Both the position numbers and the translations under genes were made by a program. From positions 1 to 64,000 of the forward strand of contig NZ_FOUR01000003.1 of the NCBI RefSeq assembly GCF_900114925.1: a stretch of 64,000 bases of DNA, given 5' to 3'. This DNA comes from Marinobacter pelagius (lineage in GTDB: Bacteria; Pseudomonadota; Gammaproteobacteria; Pseudomonadales; Oleiphilaceae). Under the pieces are notes generated by a model, which made no database searches, was not told the DNA's origin, and worked only from the letters and a program-made list of their open reading frames with translations. This document shows, piece by piece, positions 8,481 to 16,858 of the stretch (positions within the stretch are counted from its first letter, which is position 1; the number at the start of each line of letters is the position of its first letter).

Positions 8481-9382
8481 TTTAAGGACTCGGTTCCCTT
8501 TCCTGAATCCCTACCATCGTCCTCTGAGCCAACTTCCTTATACATCAGCTGGGTGATCTGCTCTGACACCAGGCCCATCAGAAAAATCAGGATTGCTGTA
8601 GTAAAAAGCAGTGCACTCATATTGGTGAATCGACCCACAGTCATATATGTGAAGGCATAATAACCAAGCCCCAATAGCAGAGGCAGCACACTCAGTGGAA
8701 AGAACAATTTCAGAGGCGAATACAGTGTACCTATCTTGAAGATGATTAACAGAAACCGCAGACCATCCTTCAGCGGACTGATATGGCTTTTTCCTTCTCG
8801 GCGTGAGGCATGAATTTTCTCGTAAGTCACAGAGTAACCGGCCCGGAAAAAGGCCATGGTGCTGGTTGTCGGATAGGAGAAGCCGTTCGGCAGTAGTGAC
8901 AGGAATTCCCGAAACTTTTTGGCCCTTGCAACCCGAAACCCTGAGGTTAGATCCTCGACCTTGTGTCCTGTCATGTAGGTGGCAAGCCAATTATAGACCT
9001 TGTTGGCGACGCCCCTCCCTATACTCGCCTGAGACCCTTTGGCGCGAGCCCCAACGACAAGGTCATATCCTTCATACAATTTTTCCAGGAGACGAGGGAT
9101 ATCCCGGGGATCGTGCTGTCCATCAGCATCCATGAAAAGTAATGTCTTTCCTTTGGCCGCTCTGGCACCCGCCTTTATCGCCGCGCCGTTGCCCTTGGAA
9201 TAAGGATGACGTATTACTTTCACACCCTCTCGCGATGCGGCAGAAGCTGTTCCATCGGTTGACCCATCATCAACCACGATCACTTCCAGAGGCGTGCAGC
9301 AAGAGAAAATTCCGTCAAGCACACCCGGCAGGCTTGATTGTTCATTTTTCGCTGGAATGATGATGCTGAGCGAATCCCTCAT
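8477..9382 (-). CDS. Polyprenyl-phosphate-type GT2 glycosyltransferase
   Basis: The 301-residue protein is a GT2 enzyme of the dolichol/undecaprenyl-phosphate type. It shows SIIIPAKNEQ at the start, VVDDGSTDGT near residue 37, LFMDADGQHDP near residue 82 and the VEDLTSGFRVARAKKF block near 142, which is typical of DPM1/GtrB-like enzymes. Two C-terminal hydrophobic segments (LKLFFPLSVLPLLLGLGYYAF and LLFTTAILIFLMGLV) anchor it. It likely loads a sugar onto undecaprenyl phosphate to give the lipid-linked donor for the adjacent membrane transferase. It overlaps both neighbours by four bases. Confidence 0.85.
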   Translation of the reverse strand: MRDSLSIIIPAKNEQSSLPGVLDGIFSCCTPLEVIVVDDGSTDGTASAASREGVKVIRHPYSKGNGAAIKAGARAAKGKTLLFMDADGQHDPRDIPRLLEKLYEGYDLVVGARAKGSQASIGRGVANKVYNWLATYMTGHKVEDLTSGFRVARAKKFREFLSLLPNGFSYPTTSTMAFFRAGYSVTYEKIHASRREGKSHISPLKDGLRFLLIIFKIGTLYSPLKLFFPLSVLPLLLGLGYYAFTYMTVGRFTNMSALLFTTAILIFLMGLVSEQITQLMYKEVGSEDDGRDSGKGTESLK

Positions 9383-11298
9383 CCGGCCCTTTCTCCACCC
9401 ATTTTCAATTTTTGTTCAAGTTCCTCTATACCTGGCTTCAATTCGACGCATTGGGGATCAATGGACATTCCACACCTGGACTCCAATATTTGATAGAGGA
9501 CTACAGCATTCGAATGCTCACCCGCTGCAATGGCAACCTGCACCGCTGCAAAGAGCACATCCGGTCTTTTGCTTCGTTCAACTGCATCGGCTAGGTGTTG
9601 CTTTGCCTTGTCCAGTTCGCCTGCATAAAAATAGATTTTTGCTGCAGCGACATTCAAATCAACAAATGCCCTTCCGCGCCCGAACTTCTCGTTTTCCAGC
9701 AATAAGAGCGATGTTTTCAAAACTTTCCCTGCGGTACCCGCAGGGCACCGCCCACTCTCAAGTTTATCGATAATCGACGAGAGAGTGTTTACAGCATTCT
9801 TGTCATACTTTGCAATCTGCGCACGTTGATACAAAAGCTTCTCCGGTACTGGAGTGGCACTATGATTTACACAGCTTAACTCCAGCCACGCCAAAGGCTT
9901 CGTCACATTATCGGGAAACTCTTCGATTGTCTCCGCATAAAAATCACCGGCTTTACCATATAACTGGTAAGAGACCAGCATCGATGCCATGTGGCTATGG
10001 GTTCTAGGCGAAGTCGGATTCTCGTGATACCACCGGACACTTTGTTTAAGCGGGTCGCCCCAGATCTGGGCCTCATGATATGTGACGAACGAGAATATCA
10101 GCGAGAAAATGGCAGCACCTCCCGCAACTATCGGCAGTACCTTTCTGGGGAGTTCAACAGCGACCCCGGCCAGTACGATAAACAATCCGACAGAGGGCAG
10201 GTAGTTGCGGTGCTCAAAGTACAACTCTAACGCGAGAACTGAAGACTCGAGGAGGTGCGCCGCCAAGAAGAATAAGATTCCGATTGCCACGAGAGGAAAC
10301 CGCTTCCTAACAAAAAATGCAACAAGCAACCCGACAGCTATCAAGGCCAGTCCAAGCAGAGTGGTAATCGGGTTGAGCAGGCTTTGCGAAACAGGAAAAT
10401 TATCCCAGAGTAGGAAAAAATCCTGCCCCACCGGGTACAACGTTTTAATGGCGTAGAGAGGAAGAATTCTGAATTGGGTAAGAAGTCTTTCAGTCAGCGA
10501 AAAGTCTCGAAACGCATAGGCGTCAATAAAGTATTTCTGGTACTCAACAACAAAGAGAGCAATCAGCAGATAGAGCGGGCTGAGGACAGCATTGATACTC
10601 AAAATTCGTAATGGTCTGCTAACGCATTTTTCAGGAGGCTTAACGAAAAACACTACAGCGCAAAGCAGCGGAAGTAGAATACCATTCTCCTTGGAAAGCA
10701 CTGCGAGAACGGTGCACAACAATACCGAAGCCGAAGCCAGTCCGAGTCTGAAATCAGCGGTTTTAAACCCGGAAATATAGAGCAGATAGATCCAGAGATT
10801 AATCCCAACCAGCATCCAGAAAGCGGCCAGCATTGCCATCCTCTGCACAACGTACTGAATCGTAGTCTGGTGAATCGGTGAAGCCGCCCATATAAAGGCA
10901 ATTACGAGGCCAAGAAACAACAGAATACAGCTGCTATTCGCGGTAGTGGTGGGCCTTGTAGCTCGCGTTAGATTGAGAATAAGTGTGAAAACCAAGAGGA
11001 AGTTGACCGCATGAATTATGTAATTCACAACTTTGAAGTCGTGTGGGTCAGGCCAACTCTCGTTTTGAAAGGCGAATGTTAATAGCGAGAGCGGTCGCCC
11101 CAGACTACCGACACCCCCGGCAAGAAACGAATAGTAACTATCCAGACTCCCTGCGGACAAACCAGCCAATCCAGCAAGGTTGCCAAAATCATCAAGTATC
11201 CAGGCCCCACTTGACCCCGGAAAATTCATAAAGAGCAGCGCCCCGACTAATACAAGGAGAGCTGCAGGAACGGCAATCCATTTCATTATCTTATACAT
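9379..11298 (-). CDS. GT-C-like membrane protein with TPR-like tail, pilin glycosyltransferase candidate
   Basis: The 639-residue protein has about ten hydrophobic segments in residues 1-400, then a soluble tail with helical TPR-like pairs (for example LYGKAGDFYAETIEEFPDN and ELDKAKQHLADAVERSKR). An early lumenal loop reads WILDDFGNL with paired acids and is followed by GRPLSLLTFAF, the arrangement seen in GT-C enzymes of the TMTC/PMT type, which use lipid-linked sugars. It begins 55 bases after pilA on the same strand. This mirrors the place of pilin glycosyltransferases (TfpO, TfpW) next to pilA in Pseudomonas, so pilin glycosylation is the leading inference. The start ATG at 11298 lies right after a strong hairpin and lacks a clear Shine-Dalgarno; ATG 11286 is an alternative. 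Confidence 0.65.
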   Translation of the reverse strand: MYKIMKWIAVPAALLVLVGALLFMNFPGSSGAWILDDFGNLAGLAGLSAGSLDSYYSFLAGGVGSLGRPLSLLTFAFQNESWPDPHDFKVVNYIIHAVNFLLVFTLILNLTRATRPTTTANSSCILLFLGLVIAFIWAASPIHQTTIQYVVQRMAMLAAFWMLVGINLWIYLLYISGFKTADFRLGLASASVLLCTVLAVLSKENGILLPLLCAVVFFVKPPEKCVSRPLRILSINAVLSPLYLLIALFVVEYQKYFIDAYAFRDFSLTERLLTQFRILPLYAIKTLYPVGQDFFLLWDNFPVSQSLLNPITTLLGLALIAVGLLVAFFVRKRFPLVAIGILFFLAAHLLESSVLALELYFEHRNYLPSVGLFIVLAGVAVELPRKVLPIVAGGAAIFSLIFSFVTYHEAQIWGDPLKQSVRWYHENPTSPRTHSHMASMLVSYQLYGKAGDFYAETIEEFPDNVTKPLAWLELSCVNHSATPVPEKLLYQRAQIAKYDKNAVNTLSSIIDKLESGRCPAGTAGKVLKTSLLLLENEKFGRGRAFVDLNVAAAKIYFYAGELDKAKQHLADAVERSKRPDVLFAAVQVAIAAGEHSNAVVLYQILESRCGMSIDPQCVELKPGIEELEQKLKMGGERAG

Positions 11299-11299
11299 A

Positions 11300-11336
11300 T
11301 AAAAAGGCCCATCGCGACCCGGGTCGCGATGGGCCT
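11300..11336 (-). terminator. Strong intrinsic terminator after pilA
   Basis: A perfect 32-bp palindrome (11305-11336, each half AGGCCCATCGCGACCC) is followed on the minus strand by TTTTT. It should end most pilA transcripts, leaving only read-through mRNA for the glycosylation genes. The downstream start codon at 11298 is two bases past the U-run. Confidence 0.9.
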
Positions 11337-11352
11337 GCCTCGATCTGAAAGA

Positions 11353-11811
11353 TTACTTACAGGAGGTAGGCAGGTAATTTGCGGCAATAGTGGTTGTACC
11401 TGCAGCATTACCGACATTACCGCAGTCCCAAGTGGAACCGCCGTCATCGGTAGCGATAGCAAACCACAGGTCTGCGATGTTGTTATTAACGCCGGTAGAC
11501 GCCATCTGGGCAGAAATAATCCAGCCGTTCGTTCCGTTAGCTGCGATCGCCATACCTTGAACGTACTTACCAACCTCTGTGGCGCCCAGCTGCGCCAAGG
11601 TCGGAACAGAACCTGTGTTCTGGAAGTACTCAGCGGACGGAGACTTCAGACCCGCAGTCAGGTTAACCGCTTCGGTTACCTGAGAACGTGCAACGTAATC
11701 CTGGTAAGCCGGAATCGCAACGGCTGCGAGAATACCGATGATCGCAACAACGATCATCAGTTCGATCAAGGTGAAACCCTTCTGGCCTTGGTTCATTTTG
11801 ATGTCTTGCAT
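11353..11811 (-). CDS. pilA: Type IV major pilin PilA
   Basis: A 152-residue class IVa pilin. The leader [12 protein letters not shown] is cut by PilD before [20 protein letters not shown]; the Glu at mature position 5 and the long hydrophobic N-terminal helix are present. Two cysteines near the C-terminus (TWDCG and PTSCK) should form the D-region disulfide loop. The protein ends in Lys, not the C-terminal Ser modified by TfpO-type enzymes in Pseudomonas, so any glycan would be on internal Ser/Thr residues, of which there are many. AGAGG lies eight bases before the ATG at 11811. It has a sigma-54 promoter upstream and is divergent from pilB. Confidence 0.96.
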   Translation of the reverse strand: MQDIKMNQGQKGFTLIELMIVVAIIGILAAVAIPAYQDYVARSQVTEAVNLTAGLKSPSAEYFQNTGSVPTLAQLGATEVGKYVQGMAIAANGTNGWIISAQMASTGVNNNIADLWFAIATDDGGSTWDCGNVGNAAGTTTIAANYLPTSCK

Positions 11812-11900
11812 AGTTAATACCTCTAGGCTTTTCGTTTTTAGTTACAGCTCCGGGGGCGGTGGAGCGTTGCCCCGACACCGCGGTGAGCGTGACCAATATC

Positions 11901-11917
11901 AAGCAGATAGTATGCCA
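11901..11917 (-). promoter_or_regulatory. Sigma-54 (-24/-12) promoter of pilA
   Basis: On the minus strand the sequence is TGGCATACTATCTGCTT. The invariant GG and GC doublets have the required spacing, and TGGCA and TGC match the RpoN consensus. Transcription would start near 11891, giving a leader of about 80 bases. Pseudomonas pilA is RpoN/PilR-dependent, and rpoN itself lies at 50039 in this window. Confidence 0.75.
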
Positions 11918-12066
11918 ATTGCAAAATAGAGTTAAAAAACCATGAAGGTCAGTAGGTTATATGATTATGCGAACTTCGTCACACCACTTATTTTGATGCC
12001 AATACAGTCTAATGGCGTCAGGAGGTGACGTTTTTTGTCATCTTTTTGTTAACTCTCTGCAAAGAT

Positions 12067-12097
12067 GGGGTCAGATGAAGGATTTCATCTGCCCCCC
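12067..12097. repeat. GGGGTC palindrome, imperfect copy
   Basis: ATGAA core, A/T form, with the right arm reading CTGCCCCCC instead of CTGACCCC. It separates the pilA promoter region from pilB. Confidence 0.75.
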
Positions 12098-12248
12098 CTG
12101 CCTGATCGACGGCGCGATTAACCATTAGACTGACTTCTGATCGAACAGATTGTGACCCAGGGTGCTTCCCAAACCTATGCCAGACATCTAAACTCTTTTT
12201 TAATAAATCTACTATTCATCGACTTATAACAATCTATTCAGAGCACTT

Positions 12249-13967
12249 ATGGCGAGCAGCAACCGAAACGTGACGCTGACCGGCCTTGCCAGGCGGTTTG
12301 TTGAAGACGGGCTTCTTGATGAGGCAACAGCAAAGGACGCTTTTTTACAGGCCTCGCAGAATCGAATTCCACTCATCACCTACCTTACCCAGAATGAACT
12401 AGCCAACAGCTCGAAGCTTGCTTTCTCAGCAGCAATGGAATTTGGCATGTCGGTTCTCGACCTGGAGGCCTTCCAGCCCGAGATGATGCCCGAGAAGGTG
12501 GTAGACGAGAAACTGATCCGAAAACACAATGCCCTGCCCATCTTCAAGCGTGGCAATCGCCTTTTTATCGCCGTTTCCGATCCGACCAATATTCAGGCTC
12601 TGGACGAAATCAAGTTCAATACCGGCTTGAGCACTGACGCCATTCTCGTGGACGACGCGAAGCTGCGAACCACTATAGAGAAATACCTGGAATCCCAAGA
12701 CACCTCGATGGGAGAGCTTGATGATGCCGACCTTGAGAGCGTGGAAACTGAAGGGGGCGACCAGGATGAAGACGGCGCCGCTGTAAGCGCATCCGAGGTC
12801 GATGATGCCCCTATTGTCAAATACGTCAACAAGATGCTCCTTGACGCCATCAGGGGCGGAGCATCCGATATTCACTTCGAGCCCTACGAAAAAACCTATC
12901 GCGTTCGATATCGCACGGACGGCATCCTGAAGGAAGTGTCCCGCCCATCGATCAAGCTGGCTCCGAAGATCTCTGCCCGGGTAAAAATCATGTCCCAGCT
13001 GGACATTTCCGAGCGGCGCGTGCCTCAGGACGGTCGAATCAAAATGAAGCTGTCCAAGACCAAAGCCATCGACTTCCGAGTGAACACGCTTCCCACGCTT
13101 TGGGGCGAAAAAATCGTACTGCGTATTCTGGATCCGAGCCAGGCCAAACTTGGGATTGATGTTCTCGGCTACGAGGAAGACCAGAAGGAGATGTACCTTG
13201 AGGCTCTGGAGCAACCACAGGGCATGATTCTGGTGACGGGCCCTACCGGCTCAGGTAAGACTGTCTCGCTATACACCGGCCTGAACATTCTTAACACCGC
13301 GGAGCGGAATATTTCGACCGCCGAGGACCCCGCGGAAATCAATCTCGAAGGTATTAACCAAGTCAACGTCAATACTAAAGTGGGACTGGGATTTGCGGAG
13401 GCACTGAGGGCATTTCTGCGACAGGATCCCGATGTCATCATGGTGGGTGAAATCCGGGATCTTGAGACTGCAAACATCGCCATAAAAGCGGCGCAAACGG
13501 GCCACTTGGTGTTATCGACCCTGCACACAAACAGTGCTGCGGAAACTCTCACCCGGATGATGAACATGGGGGTGCCCTCCTTTAACATTGCCACCTCCGT
13601 GAGCCTCATCATCGCCCAACGTCTCGGCCGCCGCCTTTGCAACAGCTGCAAGCAACCTGCCGATGTACCAAAGGATGTGCTTTTAAAGGAAGGGTTCACA
13701 CAGGAACAAATTGATACAGGCTTCACGTTGTACCGCCCCAAGGGCTGTGATAAATGCAATGGAGGATATAAGGGCCGCGTCGGGATTTATGAAGTGGTCA
13801 GGATCACCGAGGAGCTGGCAAACATGATTATGGAAGAGGCCAGCTCCATCAAAATTGCAAAACAGGCTCAGGCGGAAGGTTTCCGTAATCTGCGGCAGTC
13901 AGCGCTTCTGAAAGTGATTCAGGGAGTGACCAGCCTTGAGGAAGCCAACCGAGTGACGAAGGATTAA
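12249..13967 (+). CDS. pilB: Type IV pilus extension ATPase PilB
   Basis: The 572-residue protein is a GspE/PilB-type secretion ATPase. It has an N-terminal MshEN-like domain (residues about 1-150), an acidic linker (DDADLESVETEGGDQDEDG) and the ATPase core. The core shows Walker A GPTGSGKT near residue 331, the Asp box, Walker B VGEIRD near 400, and a His box. A zinc-binding set of two Cys-x-x-Cys pairs (CNSC and CDKC) lies between residues 468 and 505. PilB powers pilus extension at the inner membrane. It starts the pilBCD cluster and is followed by pilC after two bases. Confidence 0.97.
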   Translation: MASSNRNVTLTGLARRFVEDGLLDEATAKDAFLQASQNRIPLITYLTQNELANSSKLAFSAAMEFGMSVLDLEAFQPEMMPEKVVDEKLIRKHNALPIFKRGNRLFIAVSDPTNIQALDEIKFNTGLSTDAILVDDAKLRTTIEKYLESQDTSMGELDDADLESVETEGGDQDEDGAAVSASEVDDAPIVKYVNKMLLDAIRGGASDIHFEPYEKTYRVRYRTDGILKEVSRPSIKLAPKISARVKIMSQLDISERRVPQDGRIKMKLSKTKAIDFRVNTLPTLWGEKIVLRILDPSQAKLGIDVLGYEEDQKEMYLEALEQPQGMILVTGPTGSGKTVSLYTGLNILNTAERNISTAEDPAEINLEGINQVNVNTKVGLGFAEALRAFLRQDPDVIMVGEIRDLETANIAIKAAQTGHLVLSTLHTNSAAETLTRMMNMGVPSFNIATSVSLIIAQRLGRRLCNSCKQPADVPKDVLLKEGFTQEQIDTGFTLYRPKGCDKCNGGYKGRVGIYEVVRITEELANMIMEEASSIKIAKQAQAEGFRNLRQSALLKVIQGVTSLEEANRVTKD

Positions 13968-13969
13968 GC

Positions 13970-15190
13970 ATGGCAGAGAAAGCGCAGAAGCTGGAATCGT
14001 ATATCTGGGAAGGGAAAGACCGTAAAGGAAACAAATCCAAGGGCGAACTGACAGGCCAGAATCTGGCTCTCGTCAAGGCGCAACTCAGGAAACAGGGGAT
14101 CATTCCGGATAAGGTCAAGAAAAAGCCCAAGCCACTGTTTCCGGGCAGTAAAAAGATAACCCCATTCGACATTGCAATGCTCACTCGCCAACTCGCCACA
14201 ATGATGAAGGCTGGCGTGCCTCTGGTTCAGAGTTTCGATATCGTTGCAGACGGCCTGGAGAACAAAGGGCTCCAGGACCTGGTAATAACGATCAGAAACG
14301 AAATTGCTTCGGGTACCAGCTTTGCCGGGGCTCTCAGGAAGCATCCGAAATATTTTGACGATCTATACTGCAATCTGGTCGATTCTGGCGAGAAAGCCGG
14401 CGCACTCGAGCAAATGCTCGATCGAATTGCCACCTATCTTGAAAAGACTGAAATACTAAAGAAGAAAGTCAAAAAAGCGATGACCTACCCAATTGCGGTT
14501 GTCGTCGTGGCAATCATTGTGACAGCCATTCTGTTGGTAAAAGTTGTTCCTCAGTTTGAGAGTCTCTTCCAAGGCTTCGGAGCGGAATTGCCAGTATTCA
14601 CCCAGTTTGTGGTAAGTCTATCTGAATGGCTTCAGAAGTGGTGGTTCGTTGTTCTTATCGGGATAATCGCTACGCTGTTTCTCTTCAAGGAATCGAAAAG
14701 ACGATCCAAGAAATTTTCCGATCTTGTTGACAAATACGTCTTAAAACTTCCAATTATGGGCGAAATACTAGATAAGTCCGCGGTCGCAAAATTTGGCAGG
14801 GTACTCTCAACTACCTTTGCCTCAGGCGTACCGTTGGTGGATGCGTTGGATTCGGTCGCAGGTGCAACCGGTAATGCTGTTTATCGCGATGCAATCATGA
14901 ACATCAAAAATGATGTTTCAAGCGGCACACAGCTTCAGGCATCCATGCGGCAACAAGACCTTTTCCCAGTTATGGCTGTTCAGTTAACAGCGATCGGGGA
15001 GGAATCAGGGAACCTTGATGAAATGCTCGCCAAAGTTGCAGAGCATTACGAGGGTGTTGTGGATGACATGGTTGATAACCTGACAGCGCTGATGGAACCA
15101 ATGATTATGGGGGTTCTGGGGGTGTTAGTCGGCGGTTTGATCGTTGCCATGTATCTGCCGATCTTCCAGATGGGTCAGGTTGTTGGTTAA
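13970..15190 (+). CDS. pilC: Type IV pilus inner-membrane platform protein PilC
   Basis: A 406-residue member of the GspF/PilC family. Two copies of the T2SF domain are visible, the first around MLTRQLATMMKAGVPLVQSF (residues 65-84) and the second around KFGRVLSTTFASGVPLVDAL near residue 275. Hydrophobic segments lie near residues 170-195, 220-240 and 375-400. PilC is the membrane platform that couples PilB and PilT to pilin assembly. It is translated from the same operon as pilB, two bases downstream. Length matches the family (about 405). Confidence 0.96.
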   Translation: MAEKAQKLESYIWEGKDRKGNKSKGELTGQNLALVKAQLRKQGIIPDKVKKKPKPLFPGSKKITPFDIAMLTRQLATMMKAGVPLVQSFDIVADGLENKGLQDLVITIRNEIASGTSFAGALRKHPKYFDDLYCNLVDSGEKAGALEQMLDRIATYLEKTEILKKKVKKAMTYPIAVVVVAIIVTAILLVKVVPQFESLFQGFGAELPVFTQFVVSLSEWLQKWWFVVLIGIIATLFLFKESKRRSKKFSDLVDKYVLKLPIMGEILDKSAVAKFGRVLSTTFASGVPLVDALDSVAGATGNAVYRDAIMNIKNDVSSGTQLQASMRQQDLFPVMAVQLTAIGEESGNLDEMLAKVAEHYEGVVDDMVDNLTALMEPMIMGVLGVLVGGLIVAMYLPIFQMGQVVG

Positions 15191-15213
15191 CTTCATCGTT
15201 TCGATCTGAAAAT

Positions 15214-15243
15214 GGGGTCAGAAGAAAGCTTTCTTCTGACCCC
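15214..15243. repeat. GGGGTC palindrome between pilC and pilD
   Basis: AAGAA core, fully paired A/T form, followed by CGACTTAA. This is one of the few copies inside an apparent operon rather than at its edge. Confidence 0.9.
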
Positions 15244-15287
15244 GACTTAACACTTCCCTCTCCCCCTAAGCTCAATCAAGGCTCTCA

Positions 15288-16163
15288 ATGCAGTTCCTCG
15301 ACGTCTACCTCAACACCCCCTGGCTCCTTTACCTCACCGTCACTTTCGTTTCCCTCTGCATCGGCAGCTTCCTAAATGTAGTCATCCTGCGCCTGCCCAA
15401 GATGATGCATCAGGACTGGCGTTGTCAGTGTGAGGAGTTTCTGGAGGTTCCGGATAAGGAGCGGAAGAAGGAAGAGCCGGTTACGCTATCCAAGCCGGCG
15501 TCCACCTGCCCTTCCTGTGGCCACAAGATTCGGGCCTGGGAGAATATTCCGGTGATCAGTTATCTGGTGCTGGGAGGCAAGTGTGCTTCGTGCAAGACAC
15601 GGATCTCGCCTCGGTACCCGATTATCGAGGCGGTGACGGCGCTATTTTCGGTGTTGACGGTTTACCTGCTGGGGCCGACTGAGGCGGCGCTTTGGGCGTT
15701 GTTGCTGGTCTGGGCGCTGGTGGCGTTGACGGTTATTGATTTTGATACGCAGTTGTTGCCGGATAGCATCACCTTGCCGTTGCTGTGGCTTGGGTTGGTG
15801 TTGAACTTCTTTGGGGTTTTGACGGACTTTACCAGTTCGTTCTGGGGGGCTGTGGTTGGTTATCTTTCGCTCTGGTCGGTTTACTGGTTGTTCAAGATTG
15901 TGACTGGCAAGGAAGGCATGGGGCATGGGGATTTCAAGCTGCTTGCGGCGCTTGGGGCGTGGCTTGGGTGGCAATTGTTGCCGGCGGTGATTTTGTTGTC
16001 CTCCGTGGTTGGAGCGGTTGTTGGGATTAGTTTGATGGTGTTCCGGAAGCATGGGCGGGAGGTGCCGATTCCGTTTGGGCCTTATTTGGCGGCGGCTGGG
16101 GTGCTTTGTTTGTGGTTTGGGGATGCTATTCAAAGGGCTTGGTTTGCTTATCTTGGGGTTTGA
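15288..16163 (+). CDS. pilD: Prepilin peptidase / N-methyltransferase PilD
   Basis: The 291-residue protein carries the N-terminal methyltransferase domain with the paired cysteine motifs CPSC and CASC (residues about 71-107) that bind zinc. It also has the A24 aspartyl protease motifs VIDFDTQLLPD near residue 150 and GHGDFKLLAALGAWLG near 207. About eight hydrophobic helices are present. PilD cuts prepilins such as PilA after the leader Gly and methylates the new N-terminal Phe; it also serves type II secretion pseudopilins. Codons in the last third are G/T-rich, unlike pilC. The gene lies 97 bases after pilC across a palindrome. Confidence 0.96.
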   Translation: MQFLDVYLNTPWLLYLTVTFVSLCIGSFLNVVILRLPKMMHQDWRCQCEEFLEVPDKERKKEEPVTLSKPASTCPSCGHKIRAWENIPVISYLVLGGKCASCKTRISPRYPIIEAVTALFSVLTVYLLGPTEAALWALLLVWALVALTVIDFDTQLLPDSITLPLLWLGLVLNFFGVLTDFTSSFWGAVVGYLSLWSVYWLFKIVTGKEGMGHGDFKLLAALGAWLGWQLLPAVILLSSVVGAVVGISLMVFRKHGREVPIPFGPYLAAAGVLCLWFGDAIQRAWFAYLGV

Positions 16164-16165
16164 GC

Positions 16166-16858
16166 ATGGGTGACAGCGCGAAGATGGGGTCAGATGGAAA
16201 GCCGGAGGCTTTTCATCAGACCCCTGAGTTAGACCAGCCCCCAGAGCTAGGGCAGACCCCGGCTATTATCGGGCTTACGGGGGGGATTGGCTCTGGGAAG
16301 TCCACCGTCGTTCGCATGTTTGGTGAGCTTGGGGTTCACTGGGTGGATGCGGATGATGTTGCCCGCGAGGTTGTGGAGCCTGGCACCCCTGGGCTTGGGC
16401 AGATTGCTGAGCACTTCGGCCAAGACATCCTCACCGCTGAGGGCACCCTGGATCGCGCCCAGCTTCGGCAGATTGTGTTTGCTAACCTTGAGGAACGCAC
16501 TTGGCTGGAGGGTTTGCTTCATCCGATGATCCGAGAGGAGCTGATCCGCCAGCTCAAGCCTGAAGGGTATGCTCTGCCCTATGTATTGCTGGTTTCTCCG
16601 CTGCTGCTGGAAACCGATCAGCACAACCTGGTCAGCAGAATCATTGTCGTGGATGTCCCGGTGGAGACGCAGATTGAGCGGACGATGGCTCGGGATGCCA
16701 ATGAGCGGGATCAGGTGGAGCGGATTATTGCGGCTCAGATGCCTCGGGAGAAGCGTTTGGAGAAAGCTGACGCTATTATTGATAATGATCGGCCCATGGA
16801 TGATGTGGAGCGTCAGGTTCGTGAATTGCACGAGAAGTTCCTGGTGGATTTTGGCTGA
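16166..16858 (+). CDS. coaE: Dephospho-CoA kinase with repeat-encoded N-terminal extension
   Basis: The kinase core begins IIGLTGGIGSGKSTVVRMFGELG with a P-loop, followed by WVDADDVAREVV, HPMIREEL and the lid region MARDANERDQVERI. It phosphorylates dephospho-CoA in the last step of CoA synthesis. The core starts only near residue 33 of the 230-residue frame opened by the ATG at 16166. Residues 7-24 are encoded by a GGGGTC palindrome (16186-16224). No ATG lies between the repeat and the core, so either the repeat is translated as an extra tail or an unusual start is used (for example a near-cognate codon around 16259). It follows pilD after two bases. Confidence 0.92.
   Translation: MGDSAKMGSDGKPEAFHQTPELDQPPELGQTPAIIGLTGGIGSGKSTVVRMFGELGVHWVDADDVAREVVEPGTPGLGQIAEHFGQDILTAEGTLDRAQLRQIVFANLEERTWLEGLLHPMIREELIRQLKPEGYALPYVLLVSPLLLETDQHNLVSRIIVVDVPVETQIERTMARDANERDQVERIIAAQMPREKRLEKADAIIDNDRPMDDVERQVRELHEKFLVDFG
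16186..16224. repeat. GGGGTC palindrome inside the coaE reading frame
   Basis: A 39-bp copy with an enlarged centre (GATGGAAAGCC faces GGCTTTTCATC) and A/A polarity. It sits in frame after the first possible coaE start codon, and its tail CTGAGTTAGACC also lies in the frame. Confidence 0.85.

Larger units (their letters stand above)
11812..12248. other. pilA-pilB divergent intergenic region
   Basis: This 437-bp region has no gene. It holds the pilA 5' leader (11812 to about 11891), the sigma-54 promoter at 11901-11917, an AT-rich stretch from about 11920 to 12060 where an activator such as PilR would be expected to bind, one GGGGTC palindrome at 12067-12097, and the untranslated upstream region of pilB. 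No clear pilB promoter was identified. Confidence 0.6.
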
